The notes under the pieces are model-generated. The model did no database searches. It was not told the DNA's origin and saw only the letters and a list, made by a program, of their open reading frames with translations. Shown one piece after another: positions 8,388 through 16,495 of a stretch of 58,048 nt of DNA (within the stretch, counting starts at the first letter, position 1; the number at the start of each line of letters is the position of its first letter). This stretch comes from Collinsella sp. (GTDB lineage: Bacteria > Actinomycetota > Coriobacteriia > Coriobacteriales > Coriobacteriaceae): NCBI GenBank assembly GCA_018376905.1, contig JAHAAK010000013.1:1-58048 (forward strand), read 5' to 3'. Both the position numbers and the translations under genes were made by a program.

Positions 8388-8486
8388 GGTTCGCGGGCGT
8401 GGTTCTACAGGTGGCATCCCGCCTTTGCTGCAAACACAACATATTGTGTTTTCGAACATATGCTCGGGGGTGTTTTACAACATATT

Positions 8487-8527
8487 GGGGGGTGGAGTGG
8501 TGGGGTGGGGTGGGGGAAGGGGTGGGG
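8487..8527 (+). promoter_or_regulatory. G-rich MraZ-type boxes and possible G-quadruplex
   Basis: Runs of four to six G separated by one or two bases (8487-8492, 8502-8505, 8507-8510, 8512-8516, 8519-8522, 8524-8527) lie just upstream of the mraZ -35 box. MraZ is known to repress its own operon by binding tandem TGGG-type repeats, so TGGGG repeats here are the likely operator. The same tract satisfies the standard G-quadruplex pattern on the plus strand. An 11-base direct repeat ACAACATATTG (8436-8446, 8477-8487) flanks it. Confidence 0.6.
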
Positions 8528-8534
8528 AAAGGTG

Positions 8535-8563
8535 TTGAAAAATGGGGCGGTTCCCCATATTAT
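8535..8563 (+). promoter_or_regulatory. mraZ (dcw) promoter
   Basis: TTGAAA (8535-8540) and TATTAT (8558-8563) are exactly 17 bases apart. The spacer carries GGGGCGGTTCCCC (8544-8556), which recurs as GGGGTGGTTCCCC at 8581-8593 in the early transcript. Confidence 0.75.
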
Positions 8564-8631
8564 TGATGACGTCGACAGGCGGGGTGGTTCCCCGCGTACG
8601 TGCCATCTGAGTAACCGAGGGGAGGGCGCAC

Positions 8632-9066
8632 ATGGGAATGACGGGTGCATACGAGCGCAATCTCGATGCAAAAGGTCGTCTATCCCTGCCTGCACCCCTT
8701 CGCGAGGAGCTTGGAGAGCACGTTCGCGTGTTTAAAGCCCTGGATGTCGATGCTCTGTACGTGTTCTCTGCCGAGGCCTTCGATAAGTGGGTCGAAGGAC
8801 TCTTCGCGGGTCGTGAGGGCCATGAGGGTTTTAACCCGCGTGACATTAACGACCAGAAGCTCATGAGGGCGATCAACAAGCGCACCACGTCGATGGATGT
8901 GGACAGCGCGGGTCGTATCGGTCTTTCCGAGTCTCTCCGCAAGCAGGCGAACCTCGACCGCGAGGTCACGGTTGTGGGCAACTACGACCACCTTGAGGTT
9001 TGGGACCGCGCTACGGCCGATGAGGACGATGATGACGAGGCCCTGCTGGACCTCTTCTTCTCGTAA
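8632..9066 (+). CDS. mraZ: Transcriptional regulator MraZ
   Basis: 144 residues with two AbrB-like swapped-hairpin repeats: DAKGRLSLP near residue 12 and DSAGRIGLSE near 91. It ends with an acidic tail (DEDDDDEALLD). MraZ forms rings that bind tandem G-rich boxes upstream of its own gene and control the dcw operon; such boxes are present at 8487-8527. The ATG follows GAGGGGAGGG by five to seven bases. First gene of the cluster, 20 bases before rsmH. Confidence 0.95.
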   Translation: MGMTGAYERNLDAKGRLSLPAPLREELGEHVRVFKALDVDALYVFSAEAFDKWVEGLFAGREGHEGFNPRDINDQKLMRAINKRTTSMDVDSAGRIGLSESLRKQANLDREVTVVGNYDHLEVWDRATADEDDDDEALLDLFFS

Positions 9067-9086
9067 GGGCAAGGCACGAGTAACGG

Positions 9087-10052
9087 ATGGAGCGTGGGAT
9101 CTTGACACAAGAATATCGGCATGAACCTGTCATGCTCGGCGAAGTGCTTGAGTCGCTGCAGCTAAAGAGCGGCTCCGTCGTCTGCGACTGCACCCTTGGC
9201 GGTGCCGGCCATTCGGTAAAGATGGCCGCGCAGGTGGGGGAGACGGGCCTTTTGCTCGGCGTCGATCAGGATGACATGGCCCTCGAGGCCGCTGGCGCCC
9301 GTCTGGACCGCGAGGTTCCCGGCGTTCCGCACCAGCTGCTGAAGGGCAACTTCGGCGACTTGGACGAGCTGCTTTGCTCGGCCGAGGTGCCCGGGGTCGA
9401 TGGCTTCCTGTTCGACTTGGGCGTTTCGTCGCCGCAACTCGATATCCCTGGCAGGGGCTTTTCGTACAACGAGGACGCCCCATTGGACATGCGGATGGAT
9501 CCGGGTAACAACACCTTAAACGCAGCTGAGGTCATCAACACCTATAACGAACACGACCTCGCCCGGATTCTACGCGTCTACGGCGAAGAGAGGTTCGCCT
9601 CGCAGATCGCGCGCGAGATCGTGCGCCGCCGCGAGCAAGAACCGATTGAAACCACCGGCCAATTTGTCGAGATCATCAAGGCGGGTATCCCGGCTGCCGC
9701 TCGTCGGCATGGCGGACACCCGGCCAAGAAAAGTTTCCAGGCCATTCGCATCGAGGTCAATCACGAGCTCGATGTGCTCGAACGAGGGCTTGATGCCGCC
9801 ACCAGGTGGCTCAACCCGGGCGGACGTATCTGCGTCATCTCGTATCACTCGCTCGAGGACCGTATCGTAAAGAACCACTTTAAGGAGATGAGCCAGGGGT
9901 GCACGTGTCCACCGGAGATTCCGGTGTGCGTGTGCGGCAACGTGCCGATACTCAAGGTCATCACCCGCAAACCCTTGGTTGCCCAGCCTGATGAGGTTGA
10001 GCGCAACCCTCGGGCGAGATCAGCCAAAATCCGCGTGGCGCAGCGTCTGTAG
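9087..10052 (+). CDS. rsmH: 16S rRNA m4C1402 methyltransferase
   Basis: 321 residues. The SAM-binding segment DCTLGGAGHS (about 32-41) and the family blocks GFLFDLGVSSPQLD, RGFSYNEDAPLDMRMD and SYHSLEDRIVKNHF are all present. It N4-methylates C1402 in the ribosomal P site. It is the normal second gene of dcw clusters. The ATG at 9087 has only a weak ribosome site, consistent with translation coupled to mraZ; a TTG at 9102 is a possible alternative start. Confidence 0.95.
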   Translation: MERGILTQEYRHEPVMLGEVLESLQLKSGSVVCDCTLGGAGHSVKMAAQVGETGLLLGVDQDDMALEAAGARLDREVPGVPHQLLKGNFGDLDELLCSAEVPGVDGFLFDLGVSSPQLDIPGRGFSYNEDAPLDMRMDPGNNTLNAAEVINTYNEHDLARILRVYGEERFASQIAREIVRRREQEPIETTGQFVEIIKAGIPAAARRHGGHPAKKSFQAIRIEVNHELDVLERGLDAATRWLNPGGRICVISYHSLEDRIVKNHFKEMSQGCTCPPEIPVCVCGNVPILKVITRKPLVAQPDEVERNPRARSAKIRVAQRL

Positions 10053-10142
10053 GCGCGACCGCGCGATATTGGACCTCCCGCTCGCACCATAAACGAAGCT
10101 TAAACACACTACCAACGTACTCGGGATGGGAGGCGGCATATC

Positions 10143-10613
10143 ATGGGCTACAACACTTCAAGCGCAGCACTCGCCTATGATATGAACGCCATGCCCGCCT
10201 ATCGTGAGACGCCGCAGGCCCCCGTTGCTCCCCGTGAGCAGCGCACGCCGCGCTTTGATGTCTACACGGGCGCGGGCCGTCAGGCAAACCAGGCGGTAAG
10301 CCCGGTTTTCATGAGCGTTCTTAAAACGTTTTGCATCATTGCGGCTATCTTCATGACGATTGGTGTCGCCCGCGTGGCGCTTGCTGGCGTCACGGCCCAG
10401 GTGCTCAACAGCAACGCCGAGCTTACCAACACGCTCGAAAAGGCGACCGATGAGAGCTCCGATCTGGAGGTCATGCATTCGGTCTATGGCGCCGACACGC
10501 GCATTCGCGACCTTGCGGGCGCTTATGGCATGGTGGAGCCCAGCGAGAGCGTTACACTTGACTTTTCGCAGGATGCAGCCGCGGGCGCCAACGCGACCGC
10601 GACCGCTCAGTAG
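10143..10613 (+). CDS. ftsL: FtsL-like cell-division protein
   Basis: 156 residues with a single membrane segment at about 56-83 (hydrophobic after FMSVLKTF), a short cytoplasmic N-terminus and an extracytoplasmic helical stretch (84-130) of coiled-coil character. Sequence similarity to FtsL is always low; the call rests on topology, size and position between rsmH and ftsI, where FtsL is expected. FtsL binds FtsB and FtsQ and helps activate FtsW/FtsI. The C-terminus is Ala/Thr-rich. Confidence 0.75.
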   Translation: MGYNTSSAALAYDMNAMPAYRETPQAPVAPREQRTPRFDVYTGAGRQANQAVSPVFMSVLKTFCIIAAIFMTIGVARVALAGVTAQVLNSNAELTNTLEKATDESSDLEVMHSVYGADTRIRDLAGAYGMVEPSESVTLDFSQDAAAGANATATAQ

Positions 10614-10630
10614 CAAGACGGTAGCTGAGT

Positions 10631-12496
10631 ATGACAAATGACTATCGCCGCGGTTCCGATGGGGGCCGCGGTTCTGGACGTCCCTCGTCGCGGGGACGTT
10701 CTGGTTATCAAGGAACGGGTCGGCAATCTTACAACACCGGGCAGTCCCGTGGCAACGACCCGGCGTCGCGACTTCGCGGCTCGGGCGGCCCTCAAGTGCA
10801 TAACACCAGGTCGCGCAAGAGTTCGTCGACCGAATGGCTCACAGGCGCGCCTCTTCCTCGCCGCAAAGCCGTCATGGGCTTCATCGGGCTTGGCTTGGGC
10901 TTGGGCGTCTTTCGCCTTGCCGACTATCAAATTGTCGAAGCCGATAAACTGCGCGAGCGTGCCGATGCGCGCCGCCTGCTTGCGCAGACCCTCTATGCCA
11001 AACGCGGCACCATCTACGACCGCAACGGCAACGTGTTGGCGTCGTCGGTCGAATGTCGCAACATCGCCGTGAACCCGCAGCTTGTCGAGGATGTTGACAA
11101 GACGGTGTCGGCGCTGGTCAAGGCAACTGGAATCGATAAAAAGACCTGCCGCAAGCTCGTTGAGTCCGATGGAACCTGGGTGTATATCAAGCGCCAGGTG
11201 GACGAAGACGATGTTGCGGCGCTGGAGAAGAAGAACCTGCCCGGCGTGCTTTTTGAGCAGGCCATGAAGCGCGTATATCCATACGGCAATCTGGCATCGC
11301 AGGTGCTGGGTGTAGTGAATGTGGACAACGACGGCTTGACGGGTCTCGAAAAGCAATACAACAAGCTTCTGACTGGCACGAACGGTTCTCTCGTACGCGA
11401 GCGCGCGAGGGACGGCAGCTATATCGCGGGCGGTGCCTATAAAAAGGTGGCCGCGGTCGACGGCGTTGATATCGTGACGACGCTCGACGTCAATATCCAG
11501 CGTGCGGCCGAGGATGCCCTGGCAGAGGCTGTCGAGAAGACAAAGGCCAAGAACGGCTCGGCGCTGGTCACCGATCCTACGACAGGCGAGATCTTGGCAG
11601 CCTGCTCGTATCCGACTTACGACCAGACCGATCTGGAAAACGCCAAGACCGAGGATATGAACTTGCGCCTGGTCACCGACGCCTACGAGCCCGGCTCGGT
11701 CTTTAAGACGCTCGTGGCGGGCGCCGGCTTCGACTTGGGTGTCGTGCGATCGAGTACGTCGTTTGAGGTGCCGGCGAGCATCAAGGTGGGCGACGATACC
11801 GTCACCGATGCCGACAAGCGCGACTACGCCATGACCATGGATGTGCGCGAGATGATGCGCCGTTCGTCCAACGTGGGCTTTGTCCTGGTGGGGCGCAAGA
11901 TCGGTGCCGACGACTTTGCCGCCTATGTGGACAAGTGGGGCATCGGTCACAGCTCTGGTGTAGATTTTCCGGGCGAGAGCCTGGGTATCGTCAAGGAGCG
12001 TGACCAGTATGACGGCGCCACACTGGGCTCGATGAGCTTTGGACAGGCACTGTCCGTCTCGCCGATTGAGATCGCACGTGCCGTGGGCGGCATCGCCAAC
12101 GGCGGCGTGATGATGACACCGCACTTCTATAAGTCCAGCAAAGGCGACGAGAAGGACTGGGGCGAAGGCGAGCGCGCGATTTCTGAGGATGCTGCATCCC
12201 AGGTGACATCGTGCATGCAGACGGTCGTGTCCGAGGGAACGGGCGTTGGCGGCGCGGTTGACGGCTATGACGTGGCGGGTAAGACCGGTACGGCCGAACG
12301 TGCCGACGAGAACGGCGGCTACCTCAAGGAGAACTACATGTCGTCCTTTATGGGCTTTGCACCGGCACAATCGCCCAAGGTGCTGTGCTATATCACGCTC
12401 GACGGAACGCCGAGCGGCTCAGATGCCGCTGCGGTGCCGTTCCAGTCCATTATGGCCAACGCGCTCGACGTGCTGGGTATCCCGCGCACGAGGTAG
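10631..12496 (+). CDS. ftsI: Septal peptidoglycan transpeptidase (class B PBP, FtsI)
   Basis: 621 residues. The first 75 are a disordered Arg/Gly/Ser-rich cytoplasmic tail, followed by a membrane helix (about 80-97), the PBP dimer domain and the transpeptidase domain with SVFK (356-359, catalytic serine), SSN (412-414) and KTGTA (551-555). No PASTA repeats. It cross-links septal glycan together with FtsW. It starts 17 bases after ftsL. The long basic RG-rich tail is unusual compared with short-tailed homologues and is matched by basic tails on FtsW and FtsQ in the same cluster. Confidence 0.94.
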   Translation: MTNDYRRGSDGGRGSGRPSSRGRSGYQGTGRQSYNTGQSRGNDPASRLRGSGGPQVHNTRSRKSSSTEWLTGAPLPRRKAVMGFIGLGLGLGVFRLADYQIVEADKLRERADARRLLAQTLYAKRGTIYDRNGNVLASSVECRNIAVNPQLVEDVDKTVSALVKATGIDKKTCRKLVESDGTWVYIKRQVDEDDVAALEKKNLPGVLFEQAMKRVYPYGNLASQVLGVVNVDNDGLTGLEKQYNKLLTGTNGSLVRERARDGSYIAGGAYKKVAAVDGVDIVTTLDVNIQRAAEDALAEAVEKTKAKNGSALVTDPTTGEILAACSYPTYDQTDLENAKTEDMNLRLVTDAYEPGSVFKTLVAGAGFDLGVVRSSTSFEVPASIKVGDDTVTDADKRDYAMTMDVREMMRRSSNVGFVLVGRKIGADDFAAYVDKWGIGHSSGVDFPGESLGIVKERDQYDGATLGSMSFGQALSVSPIEIARAVGGIANGGVMMTPHFYKSSKGDEKDWGEGERAISEDAASQVTSCMQTVVSEGTGVGGAVDGYDVAGKTGTAERADENGGYLKENYMSSFMGFAPAQSPKVLCYITLDGTPSGSDAAAVPFQSIMANALDVLGIPRTR

Positions 12497-12623
12497 GGGG
12501 TTACAATCTTTGGGGCGTGGTTTGTTGTCCCATATGAGGGGTGTTCACATGCCCTGCACCACGCATGCGCGGCGCTGGGATACAATACGCCGATAGCATT
12601 ATTAGGTTTACAGGGGAGCTGCA

Positions 12624-14048
12624 ATGATAGAGATCGCCGTCAACAACCTCGCGGCCGCAACAGGGGCCCGAACCGTGACGGGAGAAGCCGATCGGGTATG
12701 CCGCGGGTGCGTTATCGACTCGCGTCAGGTCGAGGAAGGGACGATTTTCGTCGCCTTTCCCGGTGAAAACGTCGACGGCAATGATTTTGCTTCCCGTGCC
12801 GTCCAGTCGGGTGCCGGCGCCGTCGTGATGACGCGTGAGCCCGAGGCTGAGCTGGTCTCGCTGGCGCAGGACAAGGGCTGTGCCATCTTGCTGACCGATG
12901 ATCCCGAGGAGTTTCTGCTGCGTTTGGCGCACGCGTACCGTCTGGAGCTTGGCTGCCTGGTCGTTGGCATTACCGGTTCCATCGGCAAGACGACGACCAA
13001 GGACGTGCTCGCCGCCGTGCTCGCCAAGCGCTATCGTGTCTGGGCCACCAAGGGCAATTTCAATAACCTGATCGGCATGCCGCTCACGGTGCTTTCCGCT
13101 CCGGCCGATACCGAGGTCCTGGTGCTCGAGATGGGCATGAACCATTTCCACGAGATTGAGCGCCTGTCCCAGTCCGCCAATCCCAACCTTGCCATCGTGA
13201 GCAAGATCGGTACCTCTCACATCGGCATTTTGGGCAGCCGCGAGAACATCGCCCGCGCTAAGGCCGAGATTGTCCAGGGTATGTGCGCCGCCGGCGACTA
13301 TTTGCCGCTACTGGTTTTGGGCGGCGAGGACGACTTTACGCCGTTCATTCGCGATACGTTCGCCCAGCCTGCTGGTATCGATGTGATGCTGGCCGGCGTC
13401 TCGGACGATGATGAGGTCCGCGCCCGCGAAGTTCGTGTTGATGACGAGGGCCGTCCGGTCTTTACGCTCGATTTTGGTCAGGGCGAGACAATCGATACCA
13501 TGCTTGCTATCCCCGGCGTGCAGTCCGTTCCAAATGCCGTTAAGGCCGCCGCGGTTGCCTATCGCCTGGGCGTGACGCCCGAGCAGATCGATGCTGCCTT
13601 TAGGGGCCTCACGATTACCGGTCACCGCCAGGAGATCAAGCGCGCCAAGAGCGGTGCCCGCGTCATTGACGATTCCTATAACGCCAGCGCCGAATCCATG
13701 GCTGCTGGTCTCGATCTACTGTGCTCGCTTTCGTGCACGGGGTCTCGCATGGCGATCCTGGGCGAGATGGGCGAGATGGGCGATGAGGCTCCTCGCATGC
13801 ATGAGCTCGTGGGCGCCTATGCCGCCGCCAAGAAGCTCGACATGCTGGCGTGCGTGGGTGGTGAGCTGGCCCAGCTTATGGCCGATGCCGCGCGCATGAT
13901 GGGTATGGACGAGGACCGCATCCAGGTGTTCTCCGATTATCAGCAGGTGCTCGACCGCATGGGCGGCGCGCTTGAAAAACATGATGTTGTACTGGTCAAG
14001 GGTTCCCGCTTTGTTGAGCTCGACCGCTTTGTGGAAGGTGTGTGCTAG
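12624..14048 (+). CDS. murF: UDP-MurNAc-tripeptide:D-Ala-D-Ala ligase
   Basis: 474 residues. The P-loop GSIGKTTT lies at 118-125, with the following KGNFNNLIGMP characteristic of MurF, and DDSYNASAESM and EMGEMG later in the ligase core. It adds D-Ala-D-Ala to the UDP-MurNAc-peptide in the cytoplasm using ATP. The ATG follows CAGGGGAGC. The 127-base gap before it holds a possible TACAAT -10 box but no murE, which normally precedes murF. mraY follows three bases after the stop. Confidence 0.95.
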   Translation: MIEIAVNNLAAATGARTVTGEADRVCRGCVIDSRQVEEGTIFVAFPGENVDGNDFASRAVQSGAGAVVMTREPEAELVSLAQDKGCAILLTDDPEEFLLRLAHAYRLELGCLVVGITGSIGKTTTKDVLAAVLAKRYRVWATKGNFNNLIGMPLTVLSAPADTEVLVLEMGMNHFHEIERLSQSANPNLAIVSKIGTSHIGILGSRENIARAKAEIVQGMCAAGDYLPLLVLGGEDDFTPFIRDTFAQPAGIDVMLAGVSDDDEVRAREVRVDDEGRPVFTLDFGQGETIDTMLAIPGVQSVPNAVKAAAVAYRLGVTPEQIDAAFRGLTITGHRQEIKRAKSGARVIDDSYNASAESMAAGLDLLCSLSCTGSRMAILGEMGEMGDEAPRMHELVGAYAAAKKLDMLACVGGELAQLMADAARMMGMDEDRIQVFSDYQQVLDRMGGALEKHDVVLVKGSRFVELDRFVEGVC

Positions 14049-14051
14049 CCC

Positions 14052-15071
14052 ATGTTCGGCAATCCCTCGTATCCAACGTATCAGGCTTTTTTGGGGCTTG
14101 GCATCGCCGCCGCCATTGCGCTGCTGCTCATGCCGTGGTGGATCAAGCTACTCAAGGTCGAGGGTATCGGCCAGCAGGTTCGTGCCGACGGCCCCAAGCG
14201 TCATTTGGTTAAGCAGGGAACGCCCACCATGGGTGGCGTTGTCATCCTCGTCGCGATCTCGCTGACCTGCCTGCTGATGGGCAAGCTCACCACCGAGCTC
14301 GTGCTCGTGCTGCTCGCCACGCTGGCGACCGGCGTTCTGGGCCTGATTGACGACCTGACCTCCGTTACGCATGGGCGCTCGCTCGGTCTGACGCCTCATG
14401 CCAAGATGATCGGTCTAACCATTATCTGTGTCACCTTTACAGTACTTGCCGTTAACTGGTGCGGCGTCGCCCCCGAGATTCGTTTTCCCGGCGGCCTGAC
14501 GATCGACCTTGGCGTGCTTTCGACCACCATCTGCGGCCTTTCGTTCCCGTGGCTCTATATTGTCTTTTGCTGGCTGATGATCGCCGGTCTTTCTAATGCC
14601 GTGAACCTGACCGATGGCCTTGACGGTCTTGCTGGCGGCACCTCCATGATCGCTATGCTCGCCATGGCCGCCATGGCGTTTTTGCACGGAGACGTGAACC
14701 TGTCCATCTTCTGCACCGCGTGTGCCGGTGCCTGCTTGGGCTTTCTGTGGTTCAACTGCTATCCGGCGAGCATCTTTATGGGCGATACCGGCTCGCTTGC
14801 CCTGGGTGCCGCGTTTGCCTGCACGTCCATCATGACCAACACCGAGGTCGTCTCCCTCATCATCGGTGGCCTGTTTATCGTTGAGACCCTGTCGGTCATG
14901 ATTCAGGTTGTCTACTTCCACTTTACGCACAAGCGCGTCTTCCTTATGGCGCCCATCCATCATCATTTCGAAAAGAAGGGCTGGGCCGAGACCAAGGTCG
15001 TCATCCGTTTTTGGATTATCGCTGCTGCCTTTGGTGCCGTTGGCCTTGCTCTGTTCTTCCAGTTGGGATAG
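14052..15071 (+). CDS. mraY: Phospho-MurNAc-pentapeptide translocase
   Basis: 339 residues with about ten membrane segments. Signatures include GTPTMGG, the Mg2+-binding DDL of LIDDLTSVTHGR, NLTDGLDGLAGG, MGDTGSLALG and the histidine loop APIHHHFEKKG. It transfers phospho-MurNAc-pentapeptide to undecaprenyl phosphate to give lipid I on the inner membrane face. Tight spacing with murF (3 bases) and murD (9 bases) implies a single transcript. Confidence 0.97.
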   Translation: MFGNPSYPTYQAFLGLGIAAAIALLLMPWWIKLLKVEGIGQQVRADGPKRHLVKQGTPTMGGVVILVAISLTCLLMGKLTTELVLVLLATLATGVLGLIDDLTSVTHGRSLGLTPHAKMIGLTIICVTFTVLAVNWCGVAPEIRFPGGLTIDLGVLSTTICGLSFPWLYIVFCWLMIAGLSNAVNLTDGLDGLAGGTSMIAMLAMAAMAFLHGDVNLSIFCTACAGACLGFLWFNCYPASIFMGDTGSLALGAAFACTSIMTNTEVVSLIIGGLFIVETLSVMIQVVYFHFTHKRVFLMAPIHHHFEKKGWAETKVVIRFWIIAAAFGAVGLALFFQLG

Positions 15072-15080
15072 TGGTCTTTC

Positions 15081-16487
15081 ATGTCTCTTGCTGATGTCTT
15101 TAGCCTGCTCGTTTTGGGTCAGGGCAAATCCGGTCTCGATGTCGCCCGCTGGGCGTTGGCACATCCCGAGCGCGTAAGTGCCGTTACCGTGTATGGCGGT
15201 GGCACCTCTGAGCCCAATGACGCCACGCGTGCGCTCGAGGCCGCTGGTGCGTCGTTTGTCTATGGGACCGAACAGGTCGAGGGCGCCTATGACGTATGCG
15301 TGACGTGCCCGGGCATCTCGGAGTTCTCGGGCTTCTTTAAGGCCGGGCGCGAGCATGCCGCCCAGATTATGGGTGAGCCCGAGTTTGCCTATCGCCTGTC
15401 GCCCGATAACTGGATTGCCATCACGGGCACCAACGGCAAGACGACCACCACGTCGCTGACTGATTATCTGCTTAAGGCTGCCGGCGAGGCCAGCGTTGCT
15501 GTCGGCAACATCGGCGAGCCGCCGGTCAACGAGATTGACGGCCGAGCCCACAACGAGTGGTTTGTGGCTGAGCTCTCGAGCTATCAGATTGCTACGACAA
15601 CCGAGCTCCACCCCCGCGTGGCGGTGCTGCTCAACATCACTCCCGACCACTTGGGCTGGCATAAGAGCCATAAGAACTATGCGCTTGCCAAGATCAAACT
15701 GTTTGACAATATGGTCGATGACGATCTGGTGGTTGTCGACGTCGAAGACGCCGGCATTCACGAGTTCGATGAGTACATCTACACGCCGGGTCGTCGCATC
15801 TGCAAGGTTGCCTTTGACGAGCCTGAGGGCGAGGATGCCGCCTTTGTGCGCGATGGCAAGATGATCGTGCGTCTGAAGGGTGTCGAGACCCCGCTCATCG
15901 CTACATCCGAGCTCAAGATCTCGGGCCATCACAATGTTATCAATGCCCTGTGCGCTGCCACGGCTGCCTTAGCAGTCGGTGCCGATGTCGACGGTGTCTG
16001 CCGCGGTCTGGCCTCGTTCCAGCCGCTCGAGCACCGCGTGGAGCCGTGTGGCGAGATTGACGGCGTGCGCTACGTCAACGATTCCAAGGCGACCAACACC
16101 GATGCGGTCGAGAAGGCACTGACGGCATTTCCCGATGACGACGTGATCTTGCTGCTCGGCGGCCACGATAAGGGCACGCCGCTCACGGACTTCGCGCGCG
16201 TCGTTATGGACAACGTGCGCTCGGTCGTCTGCTTTGGCGATGCGAGCGAGCGCTTCACCTCCGCTATGGACGAGGCCGATGTCGATGGCGATGTGGATAT
16301 CGCCCAGGCGGATGACCTACGCGACGCCGTGGACGTCGCCCGTTCGCTGTCGAGCCGTGGTGACGTGATCTTACTTTCTCCTGCCTGCTCTTCGTTCGAT
16401 GAGTTCTCGGGCTATGAGGAGCGCGGCCGCGTGTTTAAGGACTACGTGGCCCAGCTTGCCGCTGCAGCGAAATCACAAATGGAATAG
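15081..16487 (+). CDS. murD: UDP-MurNAc-L-Ala:D-Glu ligase
   Basis: 468 residues. The N-terminal Rossmann domain has LGQGKSG, the central P-loop is GTNGKTTT (116-123), and the C-terminal domain contains NDSKATNTDAV and GGHDKG, all typical of MurD. It adds D-glutamate to UDP-MurNAc-L-Ala. The C-terminal SPACSSFDEFSGYEERG is a strong MurD marker. Confidence 0.96.
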   Translation: MSLADVFSLLVLGQGKSGLDVARWALAHPERVSAVTVYGGGTSEPNDATRALEAAGASFVYGTEQVEGAYDVCVTCPGISEFSGFFKAGREHAAQIMGEPEFAYRLSPDNWIAITGTNGKTTTTSLTDYLLKAAGEASVAVGNIGEPPVNEIDGRAHNEWFVAELSSYQIATTTELHPRVAVLLNITPDHLGWHKSHKNYALAKIKLFDNMVDDDLVVVDVEDAGIHEFDEYIYTPGRRICKVAFDEPEGEDAAFVRDGKMIVRLKGVETPLIATSELKISGHHNVINALCAATAALAVGADVDGVCRGLASFQPLEHRVEPCGEIDGVRYVNDSKATNTDAVEKALTAFPDDDVILLLGGHDKGTPLTDFARVVMDNVRSVVCFGDASERFTSAMDEADVDGDVDIAQADDLRDAVDVARSLSSRGDVILLSPACSSFDEFSGYEERGRVFKDYVAQLAAAAKSQME

Positions 16488-16495
16488 GGGTTGCG

